Below, in pieces: positions 8,766 to 17,196 of a stretch of DNA of 64,000 bases (position 1 is the stretch's first letter; every line of letters begins with the position of its first letter). The stretch is from assembly GCF_002931555.1 (NCBI RefSeq), contig NZ_PSTZ01000007.1:248001-312000 (forward strand), given 5' to 3'. This stretch comes from Pseudoclavibacter sp. RFBB5 (GTDB lineage: Bacteria; Actinomycetota; Actinomycetes; Actinomycetales; Microbacteriaceae). The notes beneath the pieces are model-generated. The model ran no database searches and was not told the DNA's origin. It saw only the letters and a list, made by a program, of their open reading frames with translations. A program made the position numbers and the translations under genes.

Positions 8766-9440
8766 TCAGCGGGCAGCAACGTCGTCATCGAACACCGAGT
8801 CGAGGAGGTCTGTGACGCGCGCAGCCTCCTCGGGCGTCGTCAGACTGGGCAGGATGATCCGCCAGTGCGTGGCGACCCGGGTCACAAGGTCTTGTCGGCT
8901 GCTCACGGCGCCCGAGAGGAGCTGGGTCCCCGTGAACGTCGACACGAGGAGCGAGCTCAGGTCCGCCGCCGCCACATCGCGGCGGATGCTTCCCTCGCGT
9001 TGGCAGAGCTGGATGAGCGGCTTCAGGCGGGCGAGCCAGTCGAGATACGGGCCGTGAGCGAGGAAGTTCGACCCGATCTCCGTCGTGACCAGGACCCCAG
9101 CAAGCACCACGACGTCGCTGCGCAGGAGCTGGGCGAACGCGAGCGAAACCTTGAGAAGAGCCTCGATTCCACTCGTCGCGGAGGTCGTCGCATCCGTCAC
9201 CGAGCGCGTCGCGCGTTCCGCGTACTCGGCGAGGACCGCCTCGGCGACCGCCTCGCGCGTCGCGAAGTGGTGATAGAACGCACCGTTGGTCACCCCGGAG
9301 TGCTCGCGGATCCGCGCCAGCGTCGACCCCGCGAAGCCGAACTCCACGAAGGTCGTGGCGGCCGCGAGCACCAGCCGACTCCGCGTCTCGACGCTCCGCT
9401 GCTGCTGGGGCGCGTTGGACGGTCGGGGGAGGGCGGTCAT
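8766..9440 (-). CDS. Gamma-butyrolactone receptor, TetR family (ScbR/ArpA/GblR-like)
   Basis: A 224-residue TetR repressor. The N-terminal helix-turn-helix is at about residues 20-65 (TLARIREHSGVTNGAFYHHF). The ligand domain has features of GBL receptors rather than drug-efflux TetRs: GPYLDW carries the tryptophan that contacts the lactone in ArpA-type proteins, and DLSSLLVSTFTGTQLLSG and the following SRQDL match the ScbR pattern. It lies directly downstream of the AfsA-like synthase on the same strand with a 73-base gap. I chose ATG 9440; a TACACT box lies eight bases upstream, so the gene may also have its own promoter. It probably represses the locus until the lactone binds. Confidence 0.8.
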   Translation of the reverse strand: MTALPRPSNAPQQQRSVETRSRLVLAAATTFVEFGFAGSTLARIREHSGVTNGAFYHHFATREAVAEAVLAEYAERATRSVTDATTSATSGIEALLKVSLAFAQLLRSDVVVLAGVLVTTEIGSNFLAHGPYLDWLARLKPLIQLCQREGSIRRDVAAADLSSLLVSTFTGTQLLSGAVSSRQDLVTRVATHWRIILPSLTTPEEAARVTDLLDSVFDDDVAAR

Positions 9441-9513
9441 AGCCAGTGAGTGTAGTGACGAAGACCCCGCCGCCGAGGGAGGGCGAGCGGGAGGGGCCGA
9501 ATTCGCCAGGGCC

Positions 9514-10329
9514 TCACGCGCATCGAACCTGGGCCACACGCTCGTGCGCCTGATCTGCTGCCGTCGAGACCTGGTGGCCCGAACGCCTGGCACTGATGGA
9601 GACGACCTCTCCGATCTCGGCGAACCGGGGGCAGACAAGCGCCACCTCGTGGGGCGCTGTCCCCGTGAGGTGCTCGTGCGCCTCGATCCCTGCCTGGGCG
9701 AAGAGCAGGCCGGGCACGTGGTCGACCTCGTGGTCGAAGATGAGCCGGTTGGCGGATGGCCAGCCGAGGTGCGCCTGAAGGTCCAGACCGTGCACGGAGA
9801 CCTCGGCGAGGGCTCCGCTGCTGCTGGGGCGGGGTTGGCGGGGGGCCTGCAGCTGACGTCGTCGCAGCGCCGAGTAGGTGCGCCTGGGCACGCACCGGAA
9901 CGAGCCCGAGCCCTCCGCGACGACGTCGTGATCGATCTCGAAGACCGCGAACGCCGTCATCTCGTCGCAGCGCCCAGCGCGGACGCGCGCGCTGCTGATG
10001 CGAACCGAGGCCGTCATCGCCGCCGCGTTCGTCGCGATGCCGAGCCCGAACGCATCCGACCCCTGGAAGGTCAGCTCGTTGAGGAGGAAGGCCCAATCGA
10101 GCGGGATGCCGCCCGCTCGGTGCCCCATGAGGAGGCCCAGCTGCCTGGTGATCTCGAGCCCGAGGAGGGTCGGTGATGAGACCGCGGTCGACCGGGCGCC
10201 AGCCGCCTGCACGACAGTCGGGATCGTGCGCAGACGAGCGAGGTACGCATCCGGACTCACCTCATCCATCGTGGCGATGAGCATCGACTCTTCGCTGTCC
10301 TTGTGGACGAGTTCTCGGCTGACCCGCAT
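9514..10329 (-). CDS. AfsA-family gamma-butyrolactone synthase (GblA/ScbA-like)
   Basis: A 271-residue protein with two hot-dog-fold AfsA repeats. The first opens with VSRELVHKDSEESMLI. The second contains the hallmark DHVPGLLFAQAG (family pattern DHVPGMLLLEA). AfsA joins a beta-ketoacyl-ACP to dihydroxyacetone phosphate, the committed step of A-factor-type signal synthesis. Start ATG 10329 follows GAAGGGGG. The next gene on the strand is the cognate-type receptor, and a palindrome lies upstream at 10441-10468. Members of this family are best known from Streptomyces and Rhodococcus. Confidence 0.85.
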   Translation of the reverse strand: MRVSRELVHKDSEESMLIATMDEVSPDAYLARLRTIPTVVQAAGARSTAVSSPTLLGLEITRQLGLLMGHRAGGIPLDWAFLLNELTFQGSDAFGLGIATNAAAMTASVRISSARVRAGRCDEMTAFAVFEIDHDVVAEGSGSFRCVPRRTYSALRRRQLQAPRQPRPSSSGALAEVSVHGLDLQAHLGWPSANRLIFDHEVDHVPGLLFAQAGIEAHEHLTGTAPHEVALVCPRFAEIGEVVSISARRSGHQVSTAADQAHERVAQVRCA

Positions 10330-10440
10330 CAATGCCCCCTTCGGCGTCGCTCTGCGCCACGACGCCCGTGATCTCGGTGAGCAGACATCACGGCGCGGCG
10401 TCATCTGCGCCAGTTGGCAGAGGGGCCCACGAGGAGTGAC

Positions 10441-10468
10441 GTACAAAACAGAGTGTTCTGTATGTTAG
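10441..10468. promoter_or_regulatory. Operator-like palindrome (candidate autoregulatory element of the GBL receptor)
   Basis: The core ACAGA-GTGT-TCTGT is a perfect inverted repeat at 10448-10461, and the wider 28-base element matches at 8 of 12 positions per arm. The right arm contains GTATGT, as in ArpA/ScbR-type elements. It is the only AT-rich stretch between the divergent AfsA-like gene and the gene at 10521, where it could control both. Confidence 0.55.
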
Positions 10469-10520
10469 CTTGCCCTGGGCCGATCGGGAAACCAACTGCT
10501 CACGATCCGAGAGGGGACAC

Positions 10521-11060
10521 ATGGGAGTGCTCGTGCATCCAGACCGTCAGATGCACCTCGCCGTGCGGTCGGCCGTTGCAGATGGACGTCTTCGGGTGGT
10601 CGCCGAGCATCGCGGTGGCAACCCGTGGCTGCTTGCGCGGCCCGGTGACCACGCGCTCACGGAAGTCCGGACCAGGCACCTCGACCTGGTCATCCCCAGT
10701 CGCCTCGAGGGGGAGACGGCTACGGCAGTTGTGCTCCTGGCTCAGGGGCGGCGTTCCCTGGACGAGCTGGCCGACCTTCCCTCGCTCCTCTCGGGCGATG
10801 CAGTCATCATCGCGAAGGACGCGCGGGGCGCGGTTCGCGTTGAGGGGCCGCGAGCCGGTGGCCGGCGGGCAGCGTGGGTCGACGTTGGGTCGATGGTCTT
10901 CGCGAGCGACGACAGGACGCTCCTCGCTGCGGTCTTCCGGTCAGACGCAGCATCTGACGGAGGCCGCGGGCTCGCGGTCATCAGGGCGATCCCAACCGGC
11001 ATGTGGCTGCACGTGATCGAGGGGGCGACCCCTCGCCTGCGTGCCGTCATCACCGTGTGA
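10521..11060 (+). CDS. Protein of unknown function in the GBL locus
   Basis: I do not recognise this 179-residue protein. It is soluble, with no signal peptide or membrane segment, and is rich in short beta-type stretches alternating with glycine/arginine loops (LVIPSRL, ATAVVLLAQG, AAWVDVGSMVFAS, GLAVIRAIPTGMWLHVIEG). It has no cysteine and no obvious catalytic motif. ATG 10521 is preceded by GAGAGGGG. It is divergent from the synthase, directly behind the operator-like palindrome, and overlaps the convergent epimerase gene by 11 bases. The placement suggests a receptor-controlled gene. Confidence 0.6.
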   Translation: MGVLVHPDRQMHLAVRSAVADGRLRVVAEHRGGNPWLLARPGDHALTEVRTRHLDLVIPSRLEGETATAVVLLAQGRRSLDELADLPSLLSGDAVIIAKDARGAVRVEGPRAGGRRAAWVDVGSMVFASDDRTLLAAVFRSDAASDGGRGLAVIRAIPTGMWLHVIEGATPRLRAVITV

Positions 11061-11955
11061 CGGAGGCATACCAGTCCAGGTCTGCGCGAGACAATCTGAG
11101 GTCGCGGTCGGGATGCCCACGCCAGCCGGTTCGTCGACGCAGGAGCTCGCCGTCGTAGGTGTGCTCGACGAAGGCTCGCTGCAGCAGCTGCGGAGGCACC
11201 TCAGCGAGGCGCGGGTCGTCGACCGGGATGTCTTCCTCGGGGAGGTCGAGGCCGAGCCGACGCGTCACGCTCGTGAGCATCTCCCGGAATGTCGCGGGTT
11301 CGGGGTCTGCGGCATGGAAAATCGCGTCAGGAAGCTCCCCGGAGTCAGTGGCCAGGAGGACGATCTGCGCCGCCAGCGAGCTGACATGGACGGTCGAGAG
11401 GCGCGCGTTCCCACCGCCCACCCATCCACCCAGGGCGCGAACGCCCGCAAGCGCAGTCGGGATGAACCAGCGGTCGCCGCCCCCATACGTCAGGGCGGCC
11501 CTGACGACCGTGCCGCCAGCCGACAGCACATGGGCCTCGCCGGCGCTCCGCGACACGCTCGCCGCGGAAACCGGATGCATCGCGACCTCGCCTTCACGGG
11601 CGAGGCGGTGCGGGCCGGGGCCGTACACGGCGGTCGTGCTGACGGCGATCAGTCGCGCCCCCGACCGCGTGCACTCGCCAGCGAGAGCACGGGTTCCCGC
11701 GTCGTTGACGGAGGTGGCCATGCGCGGGACGTTCCCGACGTAGCCGGCTGCGTGGATCACGACATCTGCCCCCTCGGCGGCACCGACGATCGTCCTGGTC
11801 TCGGCGAGATCGCCGCGCACGACATCCACGCCTCGCGGGGCGCGGTCAGGTCCTCTCGACAGCACCCGGACACGAGTGACGTCCGGCATCGTGCGCAGCC
11901 GAGCGAGCACGGCCGTGCCCACGAATCCCGTCGCCCCCGTCAGAAGAATCTCCAT
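11050..11955 (-). CDS. NAD-dependent epimerase/dehydratase (GblE-like)
   Basis: A 301-residue short-chain dehydrogenase of the extended type. It begins with the nucleotide-binding LLTGATGFVGTAV and has DLAETRTIVGAAEGADVVIHAAG, then STTAVYGPG. The usual YxxxK pair is not evident: the expected site reads SVSRSAGEAHVL, with Tyr and Lys replaced. In the Rhodococcus jostii GBL cluster an epimerase of this type (GblE) accompanies the AfsA-like GblA and receptor GblR. By analogy it may act on the keto or side-chain carbon during signal maturation. Start ATG 11955 follows GGTGGGGGC. Confidence 0.65.
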   Translation of the reverse strand: MEILLTGATGFVGTAVLARLRTMPDVTRVRVLSRGPDRAPRGVDVVRGDLAETRTIVGAAEGADVVIHAAGYVGNVPRMATSVNDAGTRALAGECTRSGARLIAVSTTAVYGPGPHRLAREGEVAMHPVSAASVSRSAGEAHVLSAGGTVVRAALTYGGGDRWFIPTALAGVRALGGWVGGGNARLSTVHVSSLAAQIVLLATDSGELPDAIFHAADPEPATFREMLTSVTRRLGLDLPEEDIPVDDPRLAEVPPQLLQRAFVEHTYDGELLRRRTGWRGHPDRDLRLSRADLDWYASVTR

Positions 11956-12053
11956 GCCGCCCCCACCTCTGAACCGTTCCGATCAGCGTAGCTGGCACCA
12001 CCGACGGCACCGCGCAGCGACGGCCGCGGTGCAGCTCCTGGCATTCTTGGACC

Positions 12054-13232
12054 ATGAAGCTCTCGCATCGCGCCCAGACCGTCGAGCCGTTCCACGCCAT
12101 GGCCTTCGGGCAGCGGGCGGCGGTTCTCGAGGCCGCTGGTCACCGGATCGTGAAGCTCTCGCTCGGCGAACCTGACTTCGGGGCACCGCCAGCCGTGCGC
12201 GACGCCATGCGCGAAGCCATGGACGGTCGTCCGCTGCCCTACACGGTCGCGCTCGGGCTCCCCGCCCTCCGCCAGGCGATCAGCGGTTTCTACCAGCTCC
12301 GCCACGGTGTCGACGTGGACCCGGCGCGCATCATCGTGACCTCAGGAGCATCCGCGGCGCTGCCGCTGGTCGTCGCCGCGACCACCGACAACGGCGACGA
12401 CGTCCTCATGGCCGACCCCTCCTACCCGTGCAATCGTCAGCTGGTCGAGAGCTTCGGCGGCCGAGTCGTCAGCGCGCCGTCGACCGTCGGGTCTCGCTAC
12501 CAGCTCGATCTCGCCAGCGTGCGGGCCGCCTGGAGCGAGCACACGAACGGGCTCATGGTGGCGACACCATCGAACCCGACCGGGACGTCGATACCGTTCG
12601 ATGAACTCGAGGCGATCTGCGCGTTCGCCCGCGAACGCGGCGCGTGGCGCATCGTCGACGAGATCTACCTGAACCTCTCCGACCCCGGTGCTGACGGCAC
12701 GCCTCCGCGGAGCGTCCTGAGCGTCGACCCGGACGCGATCGTCATCAACAGCTTCTCGAAGTACTTCGGCATGACGGGGTGGCGGCTCGGCTGGGCGGTG
12801 CTGCCGGAGGCCCTCGTGCCCGCCGTCGAGAAGCTGGCAACCAACTACTTCCTCTCGGCGTCGGCACCCGCGCAGCTGGCGGCGCTCGCCGCGTTCACGC
12901 CCGAGTCGCTCGACCTCTGCGAAGCGCGGCGCACTGAGCTGCGTGCGCGACGCGACCTCGTGCTGGATGGGCTCACCCGTATCGGGCTGCCTGTACCGGT
13001 TCTCCCAGACGGGGCGTTCTACGTGTACTTCGACGTGGCATCGACCGGTCTCTCCGCGTGGGATTTCTGTGGCCGAGCGCTCGAGGAGGCACACGTCGCC
13101 CTCACGCCTGGGCGCGATTTCGGGGCAGCGACGGGGGAGACGCACGTGCGGCTCTCCTACGCCTCCTCCACGACTGAACTGGTGGAGGGCCTGGAGCGCC
13201 TCGGTCATTTCCTGGAGACGCTTCGCGGCTGA
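12054..13232 (+). CDS. Pyridoxal-phosphate aminotransferase, class I/II
   Basis: A 392-residue aminotransferase of the aspartate-aminotransferase fold. Visible are VTSGASAALPL, the substrate/PLP loop ATPSNPTGT, VDEIYLNL, the Schiff-base lysine in NSFSKYFGMTGWR, and the arginine near the C-terminus in THVRLSYA. The amino donor and acceptor cannot be told. ATG 12054 has no Shine-Dalgarno site, but CATTCT ends six bases upstream, which fits a leaderless mRNA. It is divergent from the GblE-like gene and followed by an ABC transporter gene pair. Confidence 0.85.
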   Translation: MKLSHRAQTVEPFHAMAFGQRAAVLEAAGHRIVKLSLGEPDFGAPPAVRDAMREAMDGRPLPYTVALGLPALRQAISGFYQLRHGVDVDPARIIVTSGASAALPLVVAATTDNGDDVLMADPSYPCNRQLVESFGGRVVSAPSTVGSRYQLDLASVRAAWSEHTNGLMVATPSNPTGTSIPFDELEAICAFARERGAWRIVDEIYLNLSDPGADGTPPRSVLSVDPDAIVINSFSKYFGMTGWRLGWAVLPEALVPAVEKLATNYFLSASAPAQLAALAAFTPESLDLCEARRTELRARRDLVLDGLTRIGLPVPVLPDGAFYVYFDVASTGLSAWDFCGRALEEAHVALTPGRDFGAATGETHVRLSYASSTTELVEGLERLGHFLETLRG

Positions 13233-13338
13233 TCGCGGGCGGCGCCGCGTTCGTGACGTCGAGGTCCAGACGAACGCCGTGGGCCAGCTGCTGGCGACGT
13301 GACTTGCTCAGGGTCTGCGGGCACGGGAGGATGGTCGC

Positions 13339-14040
13339 ATGCCAGCGGTCCGCGTCGAAGGAGCGTCCGTCAGACGCGGCGGCACCCTCGTGCTCGCCTC
13401 AGTCGATTTCGAGGTGGCTGCGGGCTCCATTTTGTGCCTGACCGGCGAGAACGGTTCTGGAAAGACCACGGTGTTGCGCACGCTCACAGGACAGGTCTCA
13501 CCGAGTTCGGGCCACGTCCTCGTCGGTGGGGAACCCGTCGATGAACGGAGCTCAAAGTTCCGGCGAAGGCTCGCGGCGCTGCTCGGGTCCGTCCCCTTCT
13601 CCATGACGATGACCGCGCGGGAGCATCTCACCGCGGTGGCCGCCTCCTGGGGTGCCTCGGTTCGCGACGCCAATGCCAGCGCCGACGAGGTGCTCGCGCG
13701 TCTCGGCATCCTGGACCTTGCCGATCGCTTCCCGCACGAGCTGTCGTCCGGCCAGTTCCAGCTCCTCTCGCTGGCCACCGCACTCGCACGACCGTTCGAG
13801 GTGCTGGTGCTCGATGAGCCGGAGCAGCGCCTCGACGAGCACAGGCGCGAGCTGCTCGCCCGCATCCTGACCGAGGAGCGCGAGCGGGGAGCTGCGATCG
13901 TCGTGGCGACCCACAGTCGTCCCCTCATCTATGCGCTTGGTGCAGCCGAGCTGCGTCTCGGGGGCAGCCCCGGTGCCCGCGGCAGCACCCCAGATGACGG
14001 TCTCAGGACTGGCGGTGACGATGACCGCGCGGCGGCGTGA
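13339..14040 (+). CDS. ABC transporter ATP-binding protein
   Basis: A 233-residue single nucleotide-binding domain. It has Walker A GENGSGKTT, a Q-loop near AALLGSVPFSM, the signature LSSGQ, Walker B VLVLDEPE followed by an H-loop histidine (VVATHSRP). The signature has SSGQ in place of the common SGGQ. Its end overlaps the start of the membrane-protein gene, so the two very probably form a transporter. No substrate-binding protein is nearby, which favours export. Start ATG follows GGGAGG. Confidence 0.88.
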   Translation: MPAVRVEGASVRRGGTLVLASVDFEVAAGSILCLTGENGSGKTTVLRTLTGQVSPSSGHVLVGGEPVDERSSKFRRRLAALLGSVPFSMTMTAREHLTAVAASWGASVRDANASADEVLARLGILDLADRFPHELSSGQFQLLSLATALARPFEVLVLDEPEQRLDEHRRELLARILTEERERGAAIVVATHSRPLIYALGAAELRLGGSPGARGSTPDDGLRTGGDDDRAAA

Positions 14041-15490
14041 GGGCGCCTACCGGGTCTACCTCGCTGTCGCCGTTGGGCTCATCGCCGTTGCTCCCATCGT
14101 GCGGATGCTCTTCCTCGCGCTCCTGCAACCTGCGTCGATCGGCTGGCTGACCTCCGCGGACTTCCTCGAGCAGCTTCGTCTCCTCACGGCCGCAGTCGGC
14201 CCCGTCGGCATGCTCGTGGGTACTGTGCGAGGGCCGGCCCTCCTTGCCCCGTTCGCGACGGTGACGCTCGGCTCGAACCATCTCCCTAGGATGCTCACGC
14301 TGCGGCGCCCGTTCGTGAAGAGCCTGATCGTCGCGGCCGCGGTCTCCGCCGCTGTCGTGTGTCTGCCTGGAGCCGCGCTGGTGGTGGGCCTCGGCGCTCG
14401 GCCTCTGGCCGTGGTGGCCTGTGCTGTCGCAGCCGTGGCGGTGGCCTCGCTCGGCGTCGTGTCGGCGTTGCTCGGTCAGCTGCTCGTCGGCCCGCGGGTG
14501 TGGGCTGGCGCCCTGCTCCTGGGGGTCTGGGGTGCGTCTCCGTTGGGCGATGGCCAGTGGTTCGCAGCGTCTTGGGCTGGTCTGGTCGGCGACGCCGACG
14601 CCGGGATCATCGGCACAGTTCTGCTGGTCGCCGCGGCGGTTGTCGCGCTCGCCGCTGTGCCTGGCCTCCTCAATCGTCTGCGCGGTGACGCTCTGCTGCT
14701 GCAGGCGGGACGCCGCGAGTCGGCGTCTGTCGCGATTGCCACCGGCGAGCTGGCGGGAGCTGCGGCGACGTACCGAGAGCGCCCCACGACAGGAAGAAGG
14801 CTCAGTGCTGTGGTCGGTGGACCACGTGTCCTCCGGATGCTGGTCCGCGACGCGGTCGGAGCGATGCGGACGCCCCAGCGCACGGTGCTCGGCATTCTCG
14901 GCCTCGCGGTCGGAGCCGTGCTGCTCGGGTCGGCCACGGGACATTCGGGCGCTCCCGAGCTTGCGGGCGCGGCCGCGTCGACCGGCGCGATCGCTGGCAT
15001 CGCCGCCGTCGCATCCGTGCTCATGTATCTCGCGCTGGGGACCTTCGCAGACGGCTTCCGGCACGCCGCCGACGCTGCGGTCGGCGCCGCCGTCTTCGGA
15101 ACCCCGGTCGGAGAGCAGTTTCTCCTGCACGCGGTGTTCCCAGTGGCCCTCGTCGTGCTCGTCGTCGGCGCGGTCGTCGCGGTGTCAGGGGGTGGTCCGG
15201 TACCACTCCTCGTGGCCCTGGCCCTGGTCGCCGTCCGAGCATTCGATGCCGCGCGGGGTCACCTGCCTCCCCTCTTGCTGACGCCGATGCCGAGCGAGGT
15301 CGGTGACCTGTCGGTGATCGCGCGTCTCGCCTGGCAGTTCGATGGCGTGCTCCTCTCCGTTGCCCTCGGTCTCGGCCTCGCCTTGCCGTCGCTGGCAGGC
15401 GCGCCGGCGCTCTCGATTGCGACTCTCGCGGTCGCGACGCCGCTGCTCGCCCTCGCGACGACGACGAGGCTACGTCAGGGGCGCGGGTAA
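13994..15490 (+). CDS. Multi-pass membrane protein, likely ABC transporter permease
   Basis: About 498 residues, highly hydrophobic, with roughly ten to twelve membrane segments such as YLAVAVGLIAVAPIV, SLIVAAAVSAAVVCLPG and a closing block LLSVALGLGLALPSLAG. It overlaps the ATPase gene in another frame, a usual sign of a transporter pair. The start is uncertain: ATG 13994 or ATG 14021. I do not recognise a characterised homologue. The gene overlaps the convergent reductase gene by 16 bases at its 3' end. Confidence 0.7.
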   Translation: MTVSGLAVTMTARRREGAYRVYLAVAVGLIAVAPIVRMLFLALLQPASIGWLTSADFLEQLRLLTAAVGPVGMLVGTVRGPALLAPFATVTLGSNHLPRMLTLRRPFVKSLIVAAAVSAAVVCLPGAALVVGLGARPLAVVACAVAAVAVASLGVVSALLGQLLVGPRVWAGALLLGVWGASPLGDGQWFAASWAGLVGDADAGIIGTVLLVAAAVVALAAVPGLLNRLRGDALLLQAGRRESASVAIATGELAGAAATYRERPTTGRRLSAVVGGPRVLRMLVRDAVGAMRTPQRTVLGILGLAVGAVLLGSATGHSGAPELAGAAASTGAIAGIAAVASVLMYLALGTFADGFRHAADAAVGAAVFGTPVGEQFLLHAVFPVALVVLVVGAVVAVSGGGPVPLLVALALVAVRAFDAARGHLPPLLLTPMPSEVGDLSVIARLAWQFDGVLLSVALGLGLALPSLAGAPALSIATLAVATPLLALATTTRLRQGRG

Positions 15491-16038
15491 CGGACCTCGT
15501 AGTGCGCGTGCACGAACTGGCCCTCGACGTGCGCCGACTTCAGGTGGAGCGCATCCGCCTCGATGCGACGGGGGAGCACCGGCGCCCCTGACTCGAGGGT
15601 GACGGGGGCGATGGACAGTCGGATCTCGTCGAGCTGCCCGGCCTCGTAGAACTGACCAGCCAGGTCGCCGCCACCGACCACCCACACATCGCCATCGCCG
15701 GCCGCCTCTGCGATCTCGCCGAAGTGGTCGCTGACGGCGTCTCGGACCAGGCGGATGTCGAGCCCGTCCGGGACCGGGAGCTCACGTGTCGTGAACACGA
15801 ACGCCGGACGCTCGGCGTAGGAATCCCGCCACTTCTCGGGATGCTCGTCGAGCCCCTCATGGTTGTAGACCCACTCGTAGGTCGTCGAGCCCATGACGAG
15901 GGCACCGACGCCCTCGAGGAACGGGCCGAAGCTGTTGTCCTCAGGCTGCTCGACCACGAACAGCCAGTCGAGCGAGTTGTCGTCGTCTGCGATGAATCCG
16001 GAAAGCGTTGTCGCGGTGTTGTAGATCACGTTCGTCAT
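15475..16038 (-). CDS. RibD C-terminal/dihydrofolate-reductase-like protein
   Basis: A 187-residue member of the RibD_C group of NADPH-dependent reductases. It opens with VIYNTATTLSGFIADDDNSLDW and carries the dinucleotide-binding DVWVVGGGDLAGQFYEAG. These stand-alone proteins rarely act as true DHFR; the substrate is unknown. The start at 16038 is supported by TACCGT ending six bases upstream, the leaderless pattern. A relative of equal length lies at 17197-17760 on the other side of the LLM gene. Confidence 0.82.
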   Translation of the reverse strand: MTNVIYNTATTLSGFIADDDNSLDWLFVVEQPEDNSFGPFLEGVGALVMGSTTYEWVYNHEGLDEHPEKWRDSYAERPAFVFTTRELPVPDGLDIRLVRDAVSDHFGEIAEAAGDGDVWVVGGGDLAGQFYEAGQLDEIRLSIAPVTLESGAPVLPRRIEADALHLKSAHVEGQFVHAHYEVRYPRP

Positions 16039-16122
16039 GTCGGCACGGTACCCGCGGCCACCGACAAATCCGGTGGAGGACGGACCGGGAATGCCACGCA
16101 GGGCCCGAACGCTGTGTCCTGC

Positions 16123-17166
16123 ATGCGCAAGAACATCGGCTTCCTCTCATTCGGACACTGGCACCCGTCACCCCAGTCGGGAACTCGGACCGGCGGTGAT
16201 GCGCTCGTCCAGTCGATCGAGCTCGCCGTCGCCGCCGAGGAGCTCGGCATCGACGGCGCGTACTACCGGGTCCACCACTTCGCGCGGCAGCTGGCCGCGC
16301 CGTTTCCGCTGCTCGCAGCCGTCGGGGCGCGCACGAGCCGGATCGAGATCGGCACGGGCGTCATCGACATGCGCTACGAGAACCCCCTCTACATGGCTGA
16401 GGAGGCCGCCGCGGCCGACCTCATCAGCGCCCACTCCGGCGGAGAAGGCCGACTGCAGCTCGGGCTGAGCCGTGGCTCACCGGAGCCTGCCCAGAACGGC
16501 GCGCACGCGTTCGGCTTCACCCCGCCGGAAGGGAAGACCGACGACGATCTGGCCCGCGCGAAGACCGAGTTGTTCCGCGCGGCCATCACGGGTGCAGGTC
16601 TAGTCGAGGGCAACCCGCAGATGACGGGATCCAACGCCCCACTGCCCATCCAGCCGCGCTCGGCGGGCCTCGACGACCGCATCTGGTGGGGTTCCGGGAG
16701 CCGCGCGAGCGCGGTCTGGGTCGCCGAGCAGGGCATGAACCTCATGAGCTCGACCTTGCTCACCGAAGACACCGGTGTGCCATTCGACGAATTGCAGGCC
16801 GAGCAGATTCAGGGCTTCCGTGACGCGTGGGCGGCTGCAGGACACGAGCGCGAGCCGCGCGTCTCCGTCAGCCGCAGCGTCATTCCCATCACGACCGATG
16901 AAGACGTCACCTACTTCGGGGGACGCGGCGGCAGCGAAGGCGACCAGGTCGGCATGCTGGAGGGCATGCGCTCTCGGTTCGGGCGCACGTACCAGGGTGC
17001 TCCTGACCGCATCGCCGAAGAGCTGGCAGCGGACGCGGCGGTCCAGTCCGCAGACACGCTCCTGCTCACGGTGCCGAACCAGCTCGGAGTCGCCTACAAC
17101 ACGCGCCTGCTGGAGACCATCGCCGAACACGTCGCCCCCGCGATCGGCTGGTCGCGGAAAGCATGA
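16123..17166 (+). CDS. LLM-class flavin-dependent oxidoreductase
   Basis: A 347-residue luciferase-like flavoprotein (TIM barrel). The N-terminus KNIGFLSFGHWHP, the AAEELGIDGAYYRVHHFA helix-strand and IEIGTGVIDMRYENPLYMAEEAA are typical of the family. Such enzymes use FMN or F420 for mono-oxygenation or hydride transfer. The substrate is not predictable. A longer frame extends upstream to 15724 over the antisense reductase gene; I chose ATG 16123 because the conserved fold begins there. It is flanked on both sides by RibD_C-type reductase genes. Confidence 0.85.
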   Translation: MRKNIGFLSFGHWHPSPQSGTRTGGDALVQSIELAVAAEELGIDGAYYRVHHFARQLAAPFPLLAAVGARTSRIEIGTGVIDMRYENPLYMAEEAAAADLISAHSGGEGRLQLGLSRGSPEPAQNGAHAFGFTPPEGKTDDDLARAKTELFRAAITGAGLVEGNPQMTGSNAPLPIQPRSAGLDDRIWWGSGSRASAVWVAEQGMNLMSSTLLTEDTGVPFDELQAEQIQGFRDAWAAAGHEREPRVSVSRSVIPITTDEDVTYFGGRGGSEGDQVGMLEGMRSRFGRTYQGAPDRIAEELAADAAVQSADTLLLTVPNQLGVAYNTRLLETIAEHVAPAIGWSRKA

Positions 17167-17196
17167 TGGTTCAGGTCATCGCCGCGGCGGCCCAGA

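Noticed and set aside
14003-15130. A 375-codon antisense frame over the membrane protein
   Set aside because: It is strongly hydrophilic and repetitive in Arg/Asp/His, as expected opposite a membrane protein; no domain.
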